The notes under the pieces were generated by a model that saw only the letters and a list, made by a program, of their open reading frames with translations, ran no database searches and was not told the origin of the DNA. From NCBI RefSeq assembly GCF_003950315.1, contig NZ_NGJT01000001.1:1-64000 (forward strand): a stretch of 64,000 bases of DNA, read 5' to 3'. Source of the stretch: Vagococcus bubulae (GTDB lineage: Bacteria; Bacillota; Bacilli; Lactobacillales; Vagococcaceae). A program made the translations under genes and the position numbers. Positions 44,448 through 53,834 of the stretch are shown here, piece after piece; within the stretch, counting starts at the first letter, position 1, and every line of letters starts with the position of its first letter.

Positions 44448-45218
44448 ATGTCAGAGTTAAAAGTACGTAACCTTGAATTAGGAAAAGGAAAACCAAAAGT
44501 ATGTGTACCACTTGTGGCAAAGAATTTTGAAGAATTATTTTCAGAAGCCATACGATTAAGTAAATTAGATTGCGACGTCATCGAGTGGCGCGCAGATTAT
44601 TTTATGTATATTCATGATGCAAGATTCATGAAAAAAGCAGCCTATTTTGTGCGGTATGCCATAGATGATAAGCCACTTATTTTTACCTATAGAACATTAC
44701 AAGAAGGTGGCGGACAACATATTGAGTTAGATGAATATCTTGAACTCAACCGCACAATGATTGATACAGGCTATATTGATATGGTTGATTTAGAACTTGA
44801 AATGCTTTTAGAAAGACCAACTGATATATTGGATTACTCTAAAAGAAAAAGTGTTCGAGCGATTGTATCAAAACATAATAATCATTTTACGCCTAAAAAA
44901 GAACACATGGAAGAAACCATTAAAGACATGTATGACTTTGGTGGCGATGTGTGTAAATTAGCTGTCACACCAAGTGATTTATCTGATATGCTTTCTGTTC
45001 TTGAAGTATCGAATAACATACAAGAAGACTATCCAGACATTCCTTTTGTTTTGATTAGTATGGGAGAATTTGGGCAATTGTCACGTATGACGGGTGAATT
45101 ATTTGGGTCAGTGATGACATATGCATCGAATGGGAAAAAATCATCCGCACCTGGACAACTGCCGATATCAGTTGTGAGAGATGCTATGGAAGTCATTGGA
45201 TACAAAAACGAGGAGTAG
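44448..45218 (+). CDS. aroD: 3-dehydroquinate dehydratase, type I
   Basis: A 256-residue shikimate-pathway enzyme converting 3-dehydroquinate to 3-dehydroshikimate by a Schiff-base mechanism. It has EWRADYF at the N-terminus, SKHNNHFTP with the catalytic histidine, VCKLAVTP with the Schiff-base lysine, and FGQLSRMTGELFGSVMTYA. SAPGQLP contributes to the active-site loop. Length is normal. ATG 44448 follows AGGTGGGG with short spacing; the adjacent TTG 44445 is less likely. It stands apart from other aro genes, between rlmI-like and ebsC-like genes. Confidence 0.94.
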   Translation: MSELKVRNLELGKGKPKVCVPLVAKNFEELFSEAIRLSKLDCDVIEWRADYFMYIHDARFMKKAAYFVRYAIDDKPLIFTYRTLQEGGGQHIELDEYLELNRTMIDTGYIDMVDLELEMLLERPTDILDYSKRKSVRAIVSKHNNHFTPKKEHMEETIKDMYDFGGDVCKLAVTPSDLSDMLSVLEVSNNIQEDYPDIPFVLISMGEFGQLSRMTGELFGSVMTYASNGKKSSAPGQLPISVVRDAMEVIGYKNEE

Positions 45219-45224
45219 ATAGTC

Positions 45225-45725
45225 TTGTCTAAGAAAAAAGCCAAAACAAATGCCGTTAGAATTTTAGAACAAAAGAAAATAGCATTTGATACAAGAGAGT
45301 ATGAGTATAGTGACACGCACGCAGCGGCACTTGAAACGGCTCATGCGTTAGGGATTGATGAAAATCAAGTGTTTAAAACTCTTGTGACTGTGGGGAATAA
45401 AACAGGCCCTGTTGTGGCAGTAATACCTGGAAATAAAACACTGGATTTAAAAAAATTAGCCAAAGTCAGTGGTAATAAAAAAATAGAGATGCTACCAATG
45501 AAAGAGCTCGAAAGTTTAACAGGCTATATTCATGGAGGGTGTTCTCCTGTTGGAATGAAAAAACTATTTCCGACTTATTATGCTGAAGAAGCGAAATCTT
45601 TTGATACCATTCATGTTTCAGCGGGGCGACGTGGACTTCAAATGAGCGTCTCACCGGAAGACTTATTAAACGTGACACGAGGACAATATGCGAATTTAAC
45701 AGAAGATGAAACGATTTTAGGGTAA
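45225..45725 (+). CDS. YbaK/EbsC-type aminoacyl-tRNA deacylase
   Basis: A 166-residue editing protein that removes mischarged amino acids, probably Cys from tRNA(Pro). The YbaK fold is evident from HAAALETAHALGIDENQVFKTL, VAVIPGNKTLDLKKLAK and GYIHGGCSPVGMKK (GG-x-C-SP-x-G is the family hallmark). It starts with TTG 45225, nine bases after GAGGAG at 45210-45215, and follows aroD by six bases, so the two are co-transcribed. Enterococcal homologues are called EbsC. A terminator overlaps its last codons. Confidence 0.92.
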   Translation: MSKKKAKTNAVRILEQKKIAFDTREYEYSDTHAAALETAHALGIDENQVFKTLVTVGNKTGPVVAVIPGNKTLDLKKLAKVSGNKKIEMLPMKELESLTGYIHGGCSPVGMKKLFPTYYAEEAKSFDTIHVSAGRRGLQMSVSPEDLLNVTRGQYANLTEDETILG

Positions 45726-45743
45726 TCCTATAATCGTTTTTTT
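45709..45743 (+). terminator. Terminator after the deacylase gene
   Basis: AAACGATTTTAGG pairs with CCTATAATCGTTT with one mismatch, loop GTAAT, followed by T residues to 45743. Confidence 0.75.
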
Positions 45744-45905
45744 ATATGTACTTAAAAATCAACTCGCTATAAAAATAGCTCTTATTGGCGTATTGAACGA
45801 TTATTTGGTAATATAACCATGTTTTGACATAGTTAATAAACTAAAAAATCTATTTTATGTTGTACGATGTTTTTTATTAATAGATTAAATAAAGAAGGAT
45901 GACAA

Positions 45906-47618
45906 ATGAAGAAAGAACGTTTTTTTATTCTATTTCTGTGGATAGGATTATCATTACTTTATATGTTACCGATTGTGGATTTAACAGGATGGCATGTGGC
46001 ACTTATTCGTGGAGATGATTATCCATTTCATTTTGCACGAATTTTTGGTGTCATGGATCAATTAAAAGACACAGGGCACACGCAAGCTATCGCAAAGTTT
46101 GGTGAGCATGATATTTTTTATGGAGCAAATATTTTTTATCCTACGCTCACAACAGTCTTGCCAATCGCGTTATTATCCTTTGTTTTTCAATCAGTGATTG
46201 GTGGCGTGTATGGGTATTTATTTTTGATGAATTTACTGACGTTTTATATTGCATACAAGTGTGCCAAATATATTAGTAATATCGCTTTGTCACAAATAAA
46301 CATGCGAGCCAAGCAGTATCTACCGTTTATTTTTTCATTTTTTTATGTATTTTCTCATTATCGAATGATTTGTTTTTATCAACGATTTGATTTGGGTGAA
46401 TTTTTTGTTTTAACCATGTATCCTTTAGTATTTGCTGGATTTTATAGTATTTTAAAAGACAACGGAACAAAAAAATATTGGCTGATTGGTGGATTAGCAC
46501 TTATTTCGTACTCACATATTTTATCGCTCATGTTAGCCGTTGTTGTTTTAGCGGTATTATTTGTGGTTAGTCTGATTAAAAAAATGATTACGACACAAGT
46601 TTTCAAGCAACTAGTGTTTAGTGCCGTTATGACTGTGTTGCTTTCGTTTGGTGCGCTAGCTCCGATTATTTATGAAATGTTTACTCTACATATTCGTTCT
46701 GTACGAATTCATGATTTAGCTAGTGAAGCCGCAAATGTTGGAGTTATGTTGGCATCCTCTAGTGTCAATTATTTAAGTTACATGAGCATTGGCATTGTTT
46801 TGTTGTTTACTCTTATTATTGGCGTGTATCAAGTGATTTGGAAAAAAGAATCCTTTGTTCGGAAAAATAAACTACTCAGACTATGTTTATGGGTATCACT
46901 TGTCATAACACTCATGATGACATCAGTGTTTCCTTGGCATCTGTTGCAACAGACACCCTTATCTATTATTCAATTTCCATTTCGTTTAATGCCATTTTTA
47001 TCAGTATTTGGCAGTTTTTTAGGAGCGGCTATTTTAGCTGACAGTTTAAGTCAGGTTACTACGCTGTCAAGAAAACGAGTGATTCTTGGATTAAGTGTCG
47101 GTATTTTAATTATGTCGACTCTTAGTGTCAATTCTTTAATGATTCGTCGGTCGTTAAATAAATTAATGTATAGTAAGCAAGATATTGTGACAACGAGACG
47201 ATATGAAAGGTCAGTGAATAAAGATTACTTTCCAGCAGGATTGACAGACGAACAAACTAAACGCATTAAAGATAAGATAGGGCAAGTGAATCAAGAAGAA
47301 GTCCCAATGCCTTATCAGTTTAAACGTCATGCAGCGATAATAGAACTGACACTAACGGATCCAACAAATACTGTTATTACACCCATTATTGGGTATAGTG
47401 GGATAGTGGTGGAAGATGAGCATGGGAGACGCATTAAAACAACCCTCTCATCCGAGAGAACTTTATCATTTCAGTTACCTAAAGGAGATTACCAGCTATC
47501 TATTTATTATGATCCGCCTTTTTTAATAAAATATAGTATGGTATTTTCTGGTATACTGGCGTTATTTTATAGTGTTTATGTTGTTAAAATACAAAAAAGA
47601 GACTTACCTCAGCCGTAA
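45906..47618 (+). CDS. Large polytopic membrane protein, putative GT-C-type glycosyltransferase
   Basis: A 570-residue protein with about eleven hydrophobic helices and a C-terminal extracellular domain of about 130 residues, ending with one more helix. An early external loop holds IRGDDYPFHFARIFG; a paired-aspartate site at this position is typical of GT-C enzymes. It resembles Pfam's membrane proteins labelled as 6-pyruvoyl-tetrahydropterin-synthase-related, a name that reflects no shown activity. The start ATG 45906 has AAGGATGAC upstream. It is monocistronic, between a terminator and the convergent flavoprotein gene. Substrate unknown; a role in wall polysaccharide decoration is inference. 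Confidence 0.7.
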   Translation: MKKERFFILFLWIGLSLLYMLPIVDLTGWHVALIRGDDYPFHFARIFGVMDQLKDTGHTQAIAKFGEHDIFYGANIFYPTLTTVLPIALLSFVFQSVIGGVYGYLFLMNLLTFYIAYKCAKYISNIALSQINMRAKQYLPFIFSFFYVFSHYRMICFYQRFDLGEFFVLTMYPLVFAGFYSILKDNGTKKYWLIGGLALISYSHILSLMLAVVVLAVLFVVSLIKKMITTQVFKQLVFSAVMTVLLSFGALAPIIYEMFTLHIRSVRIHDLASEAANVGVMLASSSVNYLSYMSIGIVLLFTLIIGVYQVIWKKESFVRKNKLLRLCLWVSLVITLMMTSVFPWHLLQQTPLSIIQFPFRLMPFLSVFGSFLGAAILADSLSQVTTLSRKRVILGLSVGILIMSTLSVNSLMIRRSLNKLMYSKQDIVTTRRYERSVNKDYFPAGLTDEQTKRIKDKIGQVNQEEVPMPYQFKRHAAIIELTLTDPTNTVITPIIGYSGIVVEDEHGRRIKTTLSSERTLSFQLPKGDYQLSIYYDPPFLIKYSMVFSGILALFYSVYVVKIQKRDLPQP

Positions 47619-47636
47619 AGCTAAGGCAAGTCTTTT
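47598..47636. terminator. Bidirectional terminator between convergent genes
   Basis: AGACTTACCTCAGC pairs with AGCTAAGGCAAGTCT with two mismatches, flanked by A and T runs. Confidence 0.7.
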
Positions 47637-47641
47637 CTATT

Positions 47642-48913
47642 TTAATAGTTAAAATAACTAGCAATTTCAGCCGCGTGTTCACCGGCAACATGTCCTGTAC
47701 AAAAAGCAGCGGTGATGTTAAATCCTCCAGTGTAGCCATTGATATCTAACAGTTCACCACAGAAGAACAAGCCGTTCACACATTTGCTTTCCATTGTTTT
47801 AGGATTGACTTCTTTTAGACTAATCCCCCCACCAGTGACAAATGATTTATCAAGTGGATAGGTTTTATTGACTGTAAAAGTCAGATGTTTGATTTCATCA
47901 ACAAGAGCATCAATCTCTTTTTCAGTGATTTGTTTAAAAGGGGTTTGCGTGTTGATATGGCAACGTCCCAATAAAAATTCTAAGTAGCGTTCTTGCATCA
48001 ATGGTTTTAATGCGTTCTTAATGGATTTATTGCCATCTTCACTTTGTATGCTGATTACTTGTTGTTTGATGTCTTGCTCAGATTTTAATGGAAACAAATC
48101 GAGCGACATGGTGACAGTTTCTTGTCCTTTTTCAAGTAGTTGATTGACAAACATGCTACAACGAAGTGCTGCAGGACCTGAGATACCAGAATGAGTGAAT
48201 AACGCATCCATTTCATGTGTGACCACCACTTTTCCTTTTTCATCTAGAACAGATAAACCAATGTCTCTTAAAGATAACCCTTGAAGTTCACGACTTTTAA
48301 TAAAAGACTCTTCAGATAAAAGGGGAGATTCAGTTGGAAAAAGTTTGGTGATAGTATGCCCCACTTTTTTAGCCAACGTGTATCCATCCCCAGTGGATCC
48401 AGTATATTGATAAGTCTTCCCACCAGTTGCTAAGACAACACAAGGTGCATGAATTTCTTCTTTTGTGTCAGTCATCACTCCTGTTATATTGCCATCAGTT
48501 ACTAATAATTTTTTAACCGTTGTTTTCATTTTTAATTCAACATTTAATGCATTTAAGCGATCAAATAAGCCGTTAACGATTGCTTTAGAGGTATTTTCAA
48601 CAGGAAACATTCTTCCATGATCTTCTTCTTTTAAGTGCACACCGTGGCTTTCGAAAAACTCCATAATGTCATAGTTGTTAAATTGAGAGAAGGTACTATA
48701 CAAAAACTTCCCATTTCCAGGGATAAAAGAAATAATTTCTTCTGGCGGTCTATTATTGGTGACGTTACAACGACCTCCGCCAGTTAAGCGTAGTTTTTTT
48801 CCAAGCATTTTATTTTTATCAATAATCATGACGCGTGCGCCTTTTTCTGCTGCGGAAACGGCAGCCATCATACCGCTTGTTCCCCCACCAATGACAATGA
48901 CATCTATACCCAT
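47642..48913 (-). CDS. HI0933-family FAD-dependent oxidoreductase
   Basis: A 423-residue flavoprotein. The N-terminal dinucleotide-binding motif is VIVIGGGTSGMMAAVSAA; KLRLTGGGRCNVTNN and VVLATGGKTYQYTGSTGDGY are signatures of the HI0933/BaiN-like family, and GFFCGELLDINGYTGGFNI (written in the protein as GLFFCGELLDINGYTGG) is its C-terminal FAD-binding element. Most members are of unknown substrate. ATG 48913 is preceded by AAGGAG on the minus strand. It is monocistronic. Confidence 0.88.
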   Translation of the reverse strand: MGIDVIVIGGGTSGMMAAVSAAEKGARVMIIDKNKMLGKKLRLTGGGRCNVTNNRPPEEIISFIPGNGKFLYSTFSQFNNYDIMEFFESHGVHLKEEDHGRMFPVENTSKAIVNGLFDRLNALNVELKMKTTVKKLLVTDGNITGVMTDTKEEIHAPCVVLATGGKTYQYTGSTGDGYTLAKKVGHTITKLFPTESPLLSEESFIKSRELQGLSLRDIGLSVLDEKGKVVVTHEMDALFTHSGISGPAALRCSMFVNQLLEKGQETVTMSLDLFPLKSEQDIKQQVISIQSEDGNKSIKNALKPLMQERYLEFLLGRCHINTQTPFKQITEKEIDALVDEIKHLTFTVNKTYPLDKSFVTGGGISLKEVNPKTMESKCVNGLFFCGELLDINGYTGGFNITAAFCTGHVAGEHAAEIASYFNY

Positions 48914-49043
48914 CTATTGCCACTCCTTTCGTTATTAAATGATAGTTTAGCATACTTTTTTTAAAATTTGATGAGAAAATATTTTTTTTTTTTATTTAAA
49001 TACTATATAATACTAATTAAGTTTAAGAAGGGAATGATACATT

Positions 49044-50390
49044 ATGTCAGCACAAGATTATGTAACAAAAATGATGGATGAAGTGAAAGAAAAGTATGGT
49101 TATCAACCAGAGTACATTCAAGCAGTGGAAGAGTTTTTGACTACAGTGACACCATTTTTAGAAAAAAATCCCGTATATTGTGAAAAAAATATCTTAGGGC
49201 AATTGATTATACCTGAGCGTTTAATCGAGTTCCGTGTTCCTTGGATGTCAGATTCTGGTGAATGGATGGTTAATACAGGATACCGTATACAATACAACTC
49301 AGCGTTAGGACCATACAAAGGGGGATTACGTTTCCACCCATCAGTGAATCAAAGTATCATGAAATTCTTAGCGTTTGAACAAATTTTTAAAAATAGTTTA
49401 ACCTCTTTACCAATTGGTGGAGGTAAAGGCGGAAGTGATTTTGATCCTAAAGGTAAATCAGATGGCGAAATCATGCGTTTTTGTCAAAGTTTTATGCAAG
49501 AATTACAAAAACATATTGGCCCAAGCATGGATGTTCCAGCAGGTGATATGGGTGTAGGTGGACGTGAAATTGGGTATCTATATGGTGAATACAAACGCCT
49601 AAATGGTTATCAAGCAGGAGTCATCACAGGTAAACCACTTGCTTTCTGGGGAAGTTTAGCTCGTACAGAAGCAACAGGTTATGGTTTAGTGTATTTTGTT
49701 AAGTATTTATTACAAGACAAAGGCGATTCACTAAAAGGTAAACGTGTCATGATTTCGGGTAGTGGAAATGTGGCCATTTATGCGATTGAAAAAGCACAAG
49801 AATTAGGTGCAACAGTATTAGGTTGTTCTGACTCTTCTGGTTATATCATTGATGAAGATGGTGTAGACTGTGAGTTAGTCAAAGAAATCAAAGAAGTAAA
49901 ACGCGGTCGTTTAAGTGAATATGCGGCAGCAAAACCAAATGCTAAGTACGTTGAAAATGCGTCAATTTGGACAGAAAACATTGTTTATGAAGTAGCTTTA
50001 CCATGTGCCACTCAAAATGAAATTGGATTAGACGAAGCAGCTATCCTAATCAAAAACGGGGTAAAAGTCTTAGCTGAAGGGGCAAACATGCCAACAAAAT
50101 TGGAAGCATTGCACCAATTAACTGATTCTGGTGTTATCTATTGTCCAGGTAAAGCCGCTAATGCTGGTGGAGTGGCTGTATCAGCTTTAGAAATGGCTCA
50201 AAATGCTCAACGTTTACCTTGGACTTTCGAACAAGTCGATTCAGAACTTGATAACATTATGAAAAATATCTATGAAACATGTGCGACAACAGCAAAAGAA
50301 TACGCGCAAGAAGACGATTTATTAACTGGGGCAAATATTGCTGGATTTGAACGAGTTGCAAAAGCAATGCTTGCTCAAGGACTTGTTTAA
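49044..50390 (+). CDS. gdhA: NADP-type glutamate dehydrogenase
   Basis: A 448-residue glutamate dehydrogenase that interconverts 2-oxoglutarate plus ammonia and glutamate. The family I signature LPIGGGKGGSDFDPKGKSDGE with the catalytic lysine is intact, together with the substrate-binding YKGGLRFHPSVN, PAGDMGVGGREIGYLYGEY and the Rossmann motif VMISGSGNVAIYAIEKA. Length 448 is that of the NADP(H)-dependent hexameric class. TATAAT at 49006-49011 with an A/T-rich upstream tract may be its promoter. It lies directly upstream of pgi, the order known in Enterococcus faecalis. Confidence 0.96.
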   Translation: MSAQDYVTKMMDEVKEKYGYQPEYIQAVEEFLTTVTPFLEKNPVYCEKNILGQLIIPERLIEFRVPWMSDSGEWMVNTGYRIQYNSALGPYKGGLRFHPSVNQSIMKFLAFEQIFKNSLTSLPIGGGKGGSDFDPKGKSDGEIMRFCQSFMQELQKHIGPSMDVPAGDMGVGGREIGYLYGEYKRLNGYQAGVITGKPLAFWGSLARTEATGYGLVYFVKYLLQDKGDSLKGKRVMISGSGNVAIYAIEKAQELGATVLGCSDSSGYIIDEDGVDCELVKEIKEVKRGRLSEYAAAKPNAKYVENASIWTENIVYEVALPCATQNEIGLDEAAILIKNGVKVLAEGANMPTKLEALHQLTDSGVIYCPGKAANAGGVAVSALEMAQNAQRLPWTFEQVDSELDNIMKNIYETCATTAKEYAQEDDLLTGANIAGFERVAKAMLAQGLV

Positions 50391-50507
50391 TAAAAATTCT
50401 CCACGTTTTGTTATAAACTATCTGAAAAAGATGTGAAAAATTCAAAAAAATGGTAGAATAGGTATGTATTCTTGTACGAAGAATCACATATTATTAGGAG
50501 GATGATT

Positions 50508-51857
50508 ATGTCACATATTCGTTTTGATTATTCAAATGTTGGTACATTTATTGGTGACCATGAATTAGGTTACATGCAAGCAGAAGTAACAGCAGCACAC
50601 AATGCATTGCGTGAAGGGACTGGACCAGGAAATGATTTCCGTGGTTGGATTGATTTACCAGAAAACTACGATAAAGAAGAATTTGCTCGCGTTAAAAAAG
50701 CAGCAGAAAAAATTCAATCAGATTCAGATATTTTAATCGTTATCGGAATTGGTGGATCATACCTAGGAGCTAAAGCTGCTATCGACTTTTTAAACCACTC
50801 ATTCTACAATCTTTTAGACAATGAAGAAAGAAAAACACCACAAGTATTCTTTGCTGGAAACTCAATCAGTTCAACTTATTTAGCTGATTTAATCCAAATT
50901 ATTGGCGACAAAGACTTCTCAGTGAATGTTATTTCTAAATCTGGTACAACAACTGAACCAGCGATTGCTTTTAGAGTCTTTAAAGATTTATTAGAGAAAA
51001 AATACGGTAAAGAAGAAGCAAACAAACGTATCTATGCAACAACTGATAAAGCTAAAGGCGCTGTTAAAACAGAAGCTGACGTTGAAGGCTGGGAAACATT
51101 TGTTATTCCTGATGATGTTGGGGGACGTTTCACTGTATTAACACCAGTTGGATTACTTCCAATCGCTGTAACAGGTGCTAACATTGATGAGTTAATGAAA
51201 GGTGCTGCTGATGCTCGCGTTGCATACAGCTCTGATGATTTAACAAAAAATGAAGCATATCAATATGCTGCATTACGTAATATTTTATACCGTAAAGGAA
51301 AAGTAACGGAGTTATTAATCAATTACGAACCAAACTTACAATACTTCTCTGAATGGTGGAAACAATTATTCGGCGAGTCTGAAGGAAAAGATCAAAAAGG
51401 TATCTACCCATCAAGTGCAAACTTCTCAACTGACTTACATTCATTAGGTCAATACATTCAAGAAGGACGTCGTAACATTTTTGAGACAGTTATTAAAGTA
51501 GAAAAACCTCGTAAAAATGTGGAAATTCCTGTACTTGATCAAGACTTAGATGGTTTAGGTTACATTCAAGGAAAAGAAATTGATTTTGTTAATACAAAAG
51601 CATTTGAAGGAACTCTTTTAGCCCATACAGATGGTGGCGTACCAAACTTTGTGGTAAATATTCCTGAAACAGATGCTTATACATTAGGTTACTTAATGTA
51701 CTTCTTTGAAATTGCAGTAGGTATTTCAGGTTACTTAAATGGCGTAAACCCATTTGACCAACCAGGTGTTGAAGCATACAAGAAAAACATGTTTGCTTTA
51801 CTAGGAAAACCAGGTTTTGAAGACTTAGCAAAAGAACTAAACGAACGTCTTAAATAA
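50508..51857 (+). CDS. pgi: Glucose-6-phosphate isomerase
   Basis: A 449-residue glycolytic enzyme converting glucose 6-phosphate and fructose 6-phosphate. Phosphosugar-binding motifs are [18 protein letters not shown] and [16 protein letters not shown]; the [14 protein letters not shown] segment near the C-terminus contains the catalytic lysine, and [11 protein letters not shown] the catalytic histidine region. Length fits the Gram-positive class. ATG 50508 is chosen because AGGAGG at 50496-50501 is six bases upstream and homologues begin MSHI. An -10-like TGGTAGAAT lies near 50451. A terminator follows at 51869. Confidence 0.97.
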   Translation: MSHIRFDYSNVGTFIGDHELGYMQAEVTAAHNALREGTGPGNDFRGWIDLPENYDKEEFARVKKAAEKIQSDSDILIVIGIGGSYLGAKAAIDFLNHSFYNLLDNEERKTPQVFFAGNSISSTYLADLIQIIGDKDFSVNVISKSGTTTEPAIAFRVFKDLLEKKYGKEEANKRIYATTDKAKGAVKTEADVEGWETFVIPDDVGGRFTVLTPVGLLPIAVTGANIDELMKGAADARVAYSSDDLTKNEAYQYAALRNILYRKGKVTELLINYEPNLQYFSEWWKQLFGESEGKDQKGIYPSSANFSTDLHSLGQYIQEGRRNIFETVIKVEKPRKNVEIPVLDQDLDGLGYIQGKEIDFVNTKAFEGTLLAHTDGGVPNFVVNIPETDAYTLGYLMYFFEIAVGISGYLNGVNPFDQPGVEAYKKNMFALLGKPGFEDLAKELNERLK

Positions 51858-51868
51858 GACAATTAATG

Positions 51869-51899
51869 AGCGCTCGACAAATTTGTCGGGTGCTTTTTT
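51869..51899 (+). terminator. Terminator after pgi
   Basis: GCGCTCGACA pairs with TGTCGGGTGC with G-T pairs, then six to seven T residues. Confidence 0.8.
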
Positions 51900-51914
51900 A
51901 ATGGAGGAACCTTA

Positions 51915-52604
51915 ATGACACCAACACAAGAAAAACTTTTTTCGATGCAAGACAGGACTTACAAAGTATTTAATGCCAAATTAATTCCGACAGTTAATCC
52001 AGATAAGGTTATTGGCGTTAGGATGCCACAACTCAGAAAATTAGCTAAAGAGATGATAAAAAATGATGATACAGCACACTTTTTATCAGAGTTACCTCAT
52101 ACTTATCATGAAGAAAATGTACTTCACATGTTGATTATTTCAAGTACAAAAGATTTTGAAGAAGCTATCAAAGCATATCAAACTTTTTTGCCTTATGCAG
52201 ATAATTGGGCCGTGACAGATTGCCAAACACCTACTGTATTTAAAAAGAATCCAGAAAAGTTATTGCCATTTATTGATGAGTGGCTAACCTCAAGTGAAGA
52301 ATACACAGTGCGTTTTGCTATATTGCAGCTGATGAACATTTATCTAGTAGATGAAAACTTTAATCAATCCATTTTGGATCGTGTATGCGAGGTAAAAAGT
52401 GAGGCCTATTATGTCAATATGATGCGTGCGTGGTTTTTTGCGACCAGCTTGGCTAAGCAGTATGATGCCACGATTGCCTATATTAGTGAACGTAAATTAG
52501 ATGATTGGACGCATCAAAAAACGATTCAAAAAGCGAGAGAAAGTTTAAGAATCTCACCAGAAACAAAAGATTATCTAAAGACACTGAAAAAGCCTTCCAA
52601 TTAA
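51915..52604 (+). CDS. AlkD-like DNA alkylation repair protein
   Basis: A 229-residue all-helical HEAT-like repeat protein. VIGVRMPQLRKLAKEM, HEENVLHMLII, DNWAVTDCQTP and RFAILQLMNIYL are arranged as in the AlkC/AlkD DNA glycosylase family, which excises cationic alkylated bases. DNWAVTD holds the expected Trp and Asp. AGGAGG-like GGAGGAACC precedes ATG 51915. It lies right after the pgi terminator. Confidence 0.85.
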   Translation: MTPTQEKLFSMQDRTYKVFNAKLIPTVNPDKVIGVRMPQLRKLAKEMIKNDDTAHFLSELPHTYHEENVLHMLIISSTKDFEEAIKAYQTFLPYADNWAVTDCQTPTVFKKNPEKLLPFIDEWLTSSEEYTVRFAILQLMNIYLVDENFNQSILDRVCEVKSEAYYVNMMRAWFFATSLAKQYDATIAYISERKLDDWTHQKTIQKARESLRISPETKDYLKTLKKPSN

Positions 52605-52615
52605 TGGAAAGCTCT

Positions 52616-52792
52616 TTAAGGCGCTTTAGTCCCAAACATATTCATTTTTGGTTTGGGAATTTCTTTGTTATGCTGAGCTGCTAAATCCATCGCTTTAACA
52701 TACAAATCGAGTTTTTGATCGAGTGTTAACTCTTTTTTCTCGGACATCAAGACTGCTTGGGCAAATTTTTCTTTGTCAATATAAATCATCAT
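52616..52792 (-). CDS. Small conserved-looking protein of unknown function
   Basis: A 58-residue cytoplasmic protein beginning MMIYIDKEKFAQAVLMSEKK and ending PKPKMNMFGTKAP. No family is recognised, but it has a strong AAGGGGG box on the minus strand, and homologous short proteins are plausible in enterococci. Start 52792 or 52789 are both possible; longer upstream frame lacks a ribosome binding site. Confidence 0.6.
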   Translation of the reverse strand: MMIYIDKEKFAQAVLMSEKKELTLDQKLDLYVKAMDLAAQHNKEIPKPKMNMFGTKAP

Positions 52793-52901
52793 TTCATCCC
52801 CCTTAACATCATTTCTAAACATATTATAGCAAATTTCAATCGAAAAAAGTGTTTTAAAGAATTGATTATTTAATGAATTTTTCAAAAAACGAACAAAAAG
52901 A

Positions 52902-52910
52902 TGTTATAAT
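52902..52910 (+). promoter_or_regulatory. Extended -10 promoter of the small 52949 gene
   Basis: TGTTATAAT is a perfect -10 hexamer with the TGn extension, 38 bases before the ATG at 52949. No -35 match is seen. Confidence 0.55.
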
Positions 52911-52948
52911 ATATAGATAAAGAAAAACTAGATGAAGGGGAAAAAAGA

Positions 52949-53137
52949 ATGAATCCAGAACATTTTGTAACAGAGTTATCTCATTTGAAAGCTGCTCTCA
53001 TGGTAGAAGAAAAGGTTGATATGGTACGCTTTAACAAGCTATATCAAACAGCTCAAGACCTGATGCTTAAAGGGGAGAGAGTGAATAAAGAGTTGATGGA
53101 GGAGTTTCTTTATTTTAGAAATATCGTAGAGCAGTAA
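52949..53137 (+). CDS. Small helical protein of unknown function
   Basis: A 62-residue protein, predicted mostly helical (FVTELSHLKAALMVEEKVDM, ELMEEFLYFRNIVEQ). No signal peptide or membrane helix. GAAGGGG precedes the ATG and a good -10 lies at 52902. It is followed 26 bases later by the DUF1361-like gene, with which it may be co-transcribed. No family recognised. Confidence 0.6.
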   Translation: MNPEHFVTELSHLKAALMVEEKVDMVRFNKLYQTAQDLMLKGERVNKELMEEFLYFRNIVEQ

Positions 53138-53163
53138 TGAATAGATAGAAAAGGGGTTGGAAA

Positions 53164-53793
53164 ATGAAAAATATTGTCAGACTAATGAGTTTGTTGCTTA
53201 TTATTGGGGCCTATAATACACGTTTTTCGTTTTTATCTTTGAATATTTTACTCGCGTACATCCCTTTAGAGTTGTCGTTTCAGTTTTTTCGTGTGAAGAA
53301 GAATGGGTTGAAATTAGGACTAGCCGCTTTATTTATGTTGTATTTTCCTAATATTCCTTATTTAGTGACAGATATTATTCACATGGATATTTTAGATATT
53401 TACAATCATTTTACAGGGGATAGTATTAAAAATTTGGGTGATTGGACACTGACGATTGTCTTGTTTCTAGCGATTTTTAGTTTTGTTCTCATTGGATTTG
53501 GACAGTTACTAAAACTTCTATCTTATGCAAAAAAACAGTATCGATTGACCACCACACAAGTAAGCGGTGTACTACTGCTTGTTTGTTTCTTATCATCACT
53601 AGGTATCTATGCTGGAAGATTTCCACCGAGATTTCATTCGATTGATATTTTTGTTAGACCATGGTATGTGTTTAAAACCATATTCCTTGAGTGGTCTTTC
53701 ATTAAATTAGAAATAGTCCTACTCTTTTTAGGGCTTCATTTGGCTATTATTGGTGTGATGACAATGAACAGACAATTATCAAAACTAAAATAA
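53164..53793 (+). CDS. DUF1361-family membrane protein
   Basis: A 209-residue protein with about six helices. FSFLSLNILLAYIPLELSF and YFPNIPYLVTDIIHMDILD match the conserved DUF1361 pattern, a family of multi-pass membrane proteins without assigned function. RFPPRFHSIDIFVRPW is a conserved-looking loop. A GGGGTTGG sequence precedes ATG 53164. It is closed by a bidirectional terminator. Confidence 0.8.
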   Translation: MKNIVRLMSLLLIIGAYNTRFSFLSLNILLAYIPLELSFQFFRVKKNGLKLGLAALFMLYFPNIPYLVTDIIHMDILDIYNHFTGDSIKNLGDWTLTIVLFLAIFSFVLIGFGQLLKLLSYAKKQYRLTTTQVSGVLLLVCFLSSLGIYAGRFPPRFHSIDIFVRPWYVFKTIFLEWSFIKLEIVLLFLGLHLAIIGVMTMNRQLSKLK

Positions 53794-53832
53794 AAAGCAC
53801 GTCACCTTTTTAATTCAGGTGATGTGCTTTTT
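53792..53832. terminator. Bidirectional terminator between DUF1361 and MFS genes
   Basis: AAAAAGCAC-G-TCACCT pairs with AGGTGA-T-GTGCTTTTT around a loop of nine bases, with A and T runs at both ends. Confidence 0.85.
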
Positions 53833-53834
53833 GC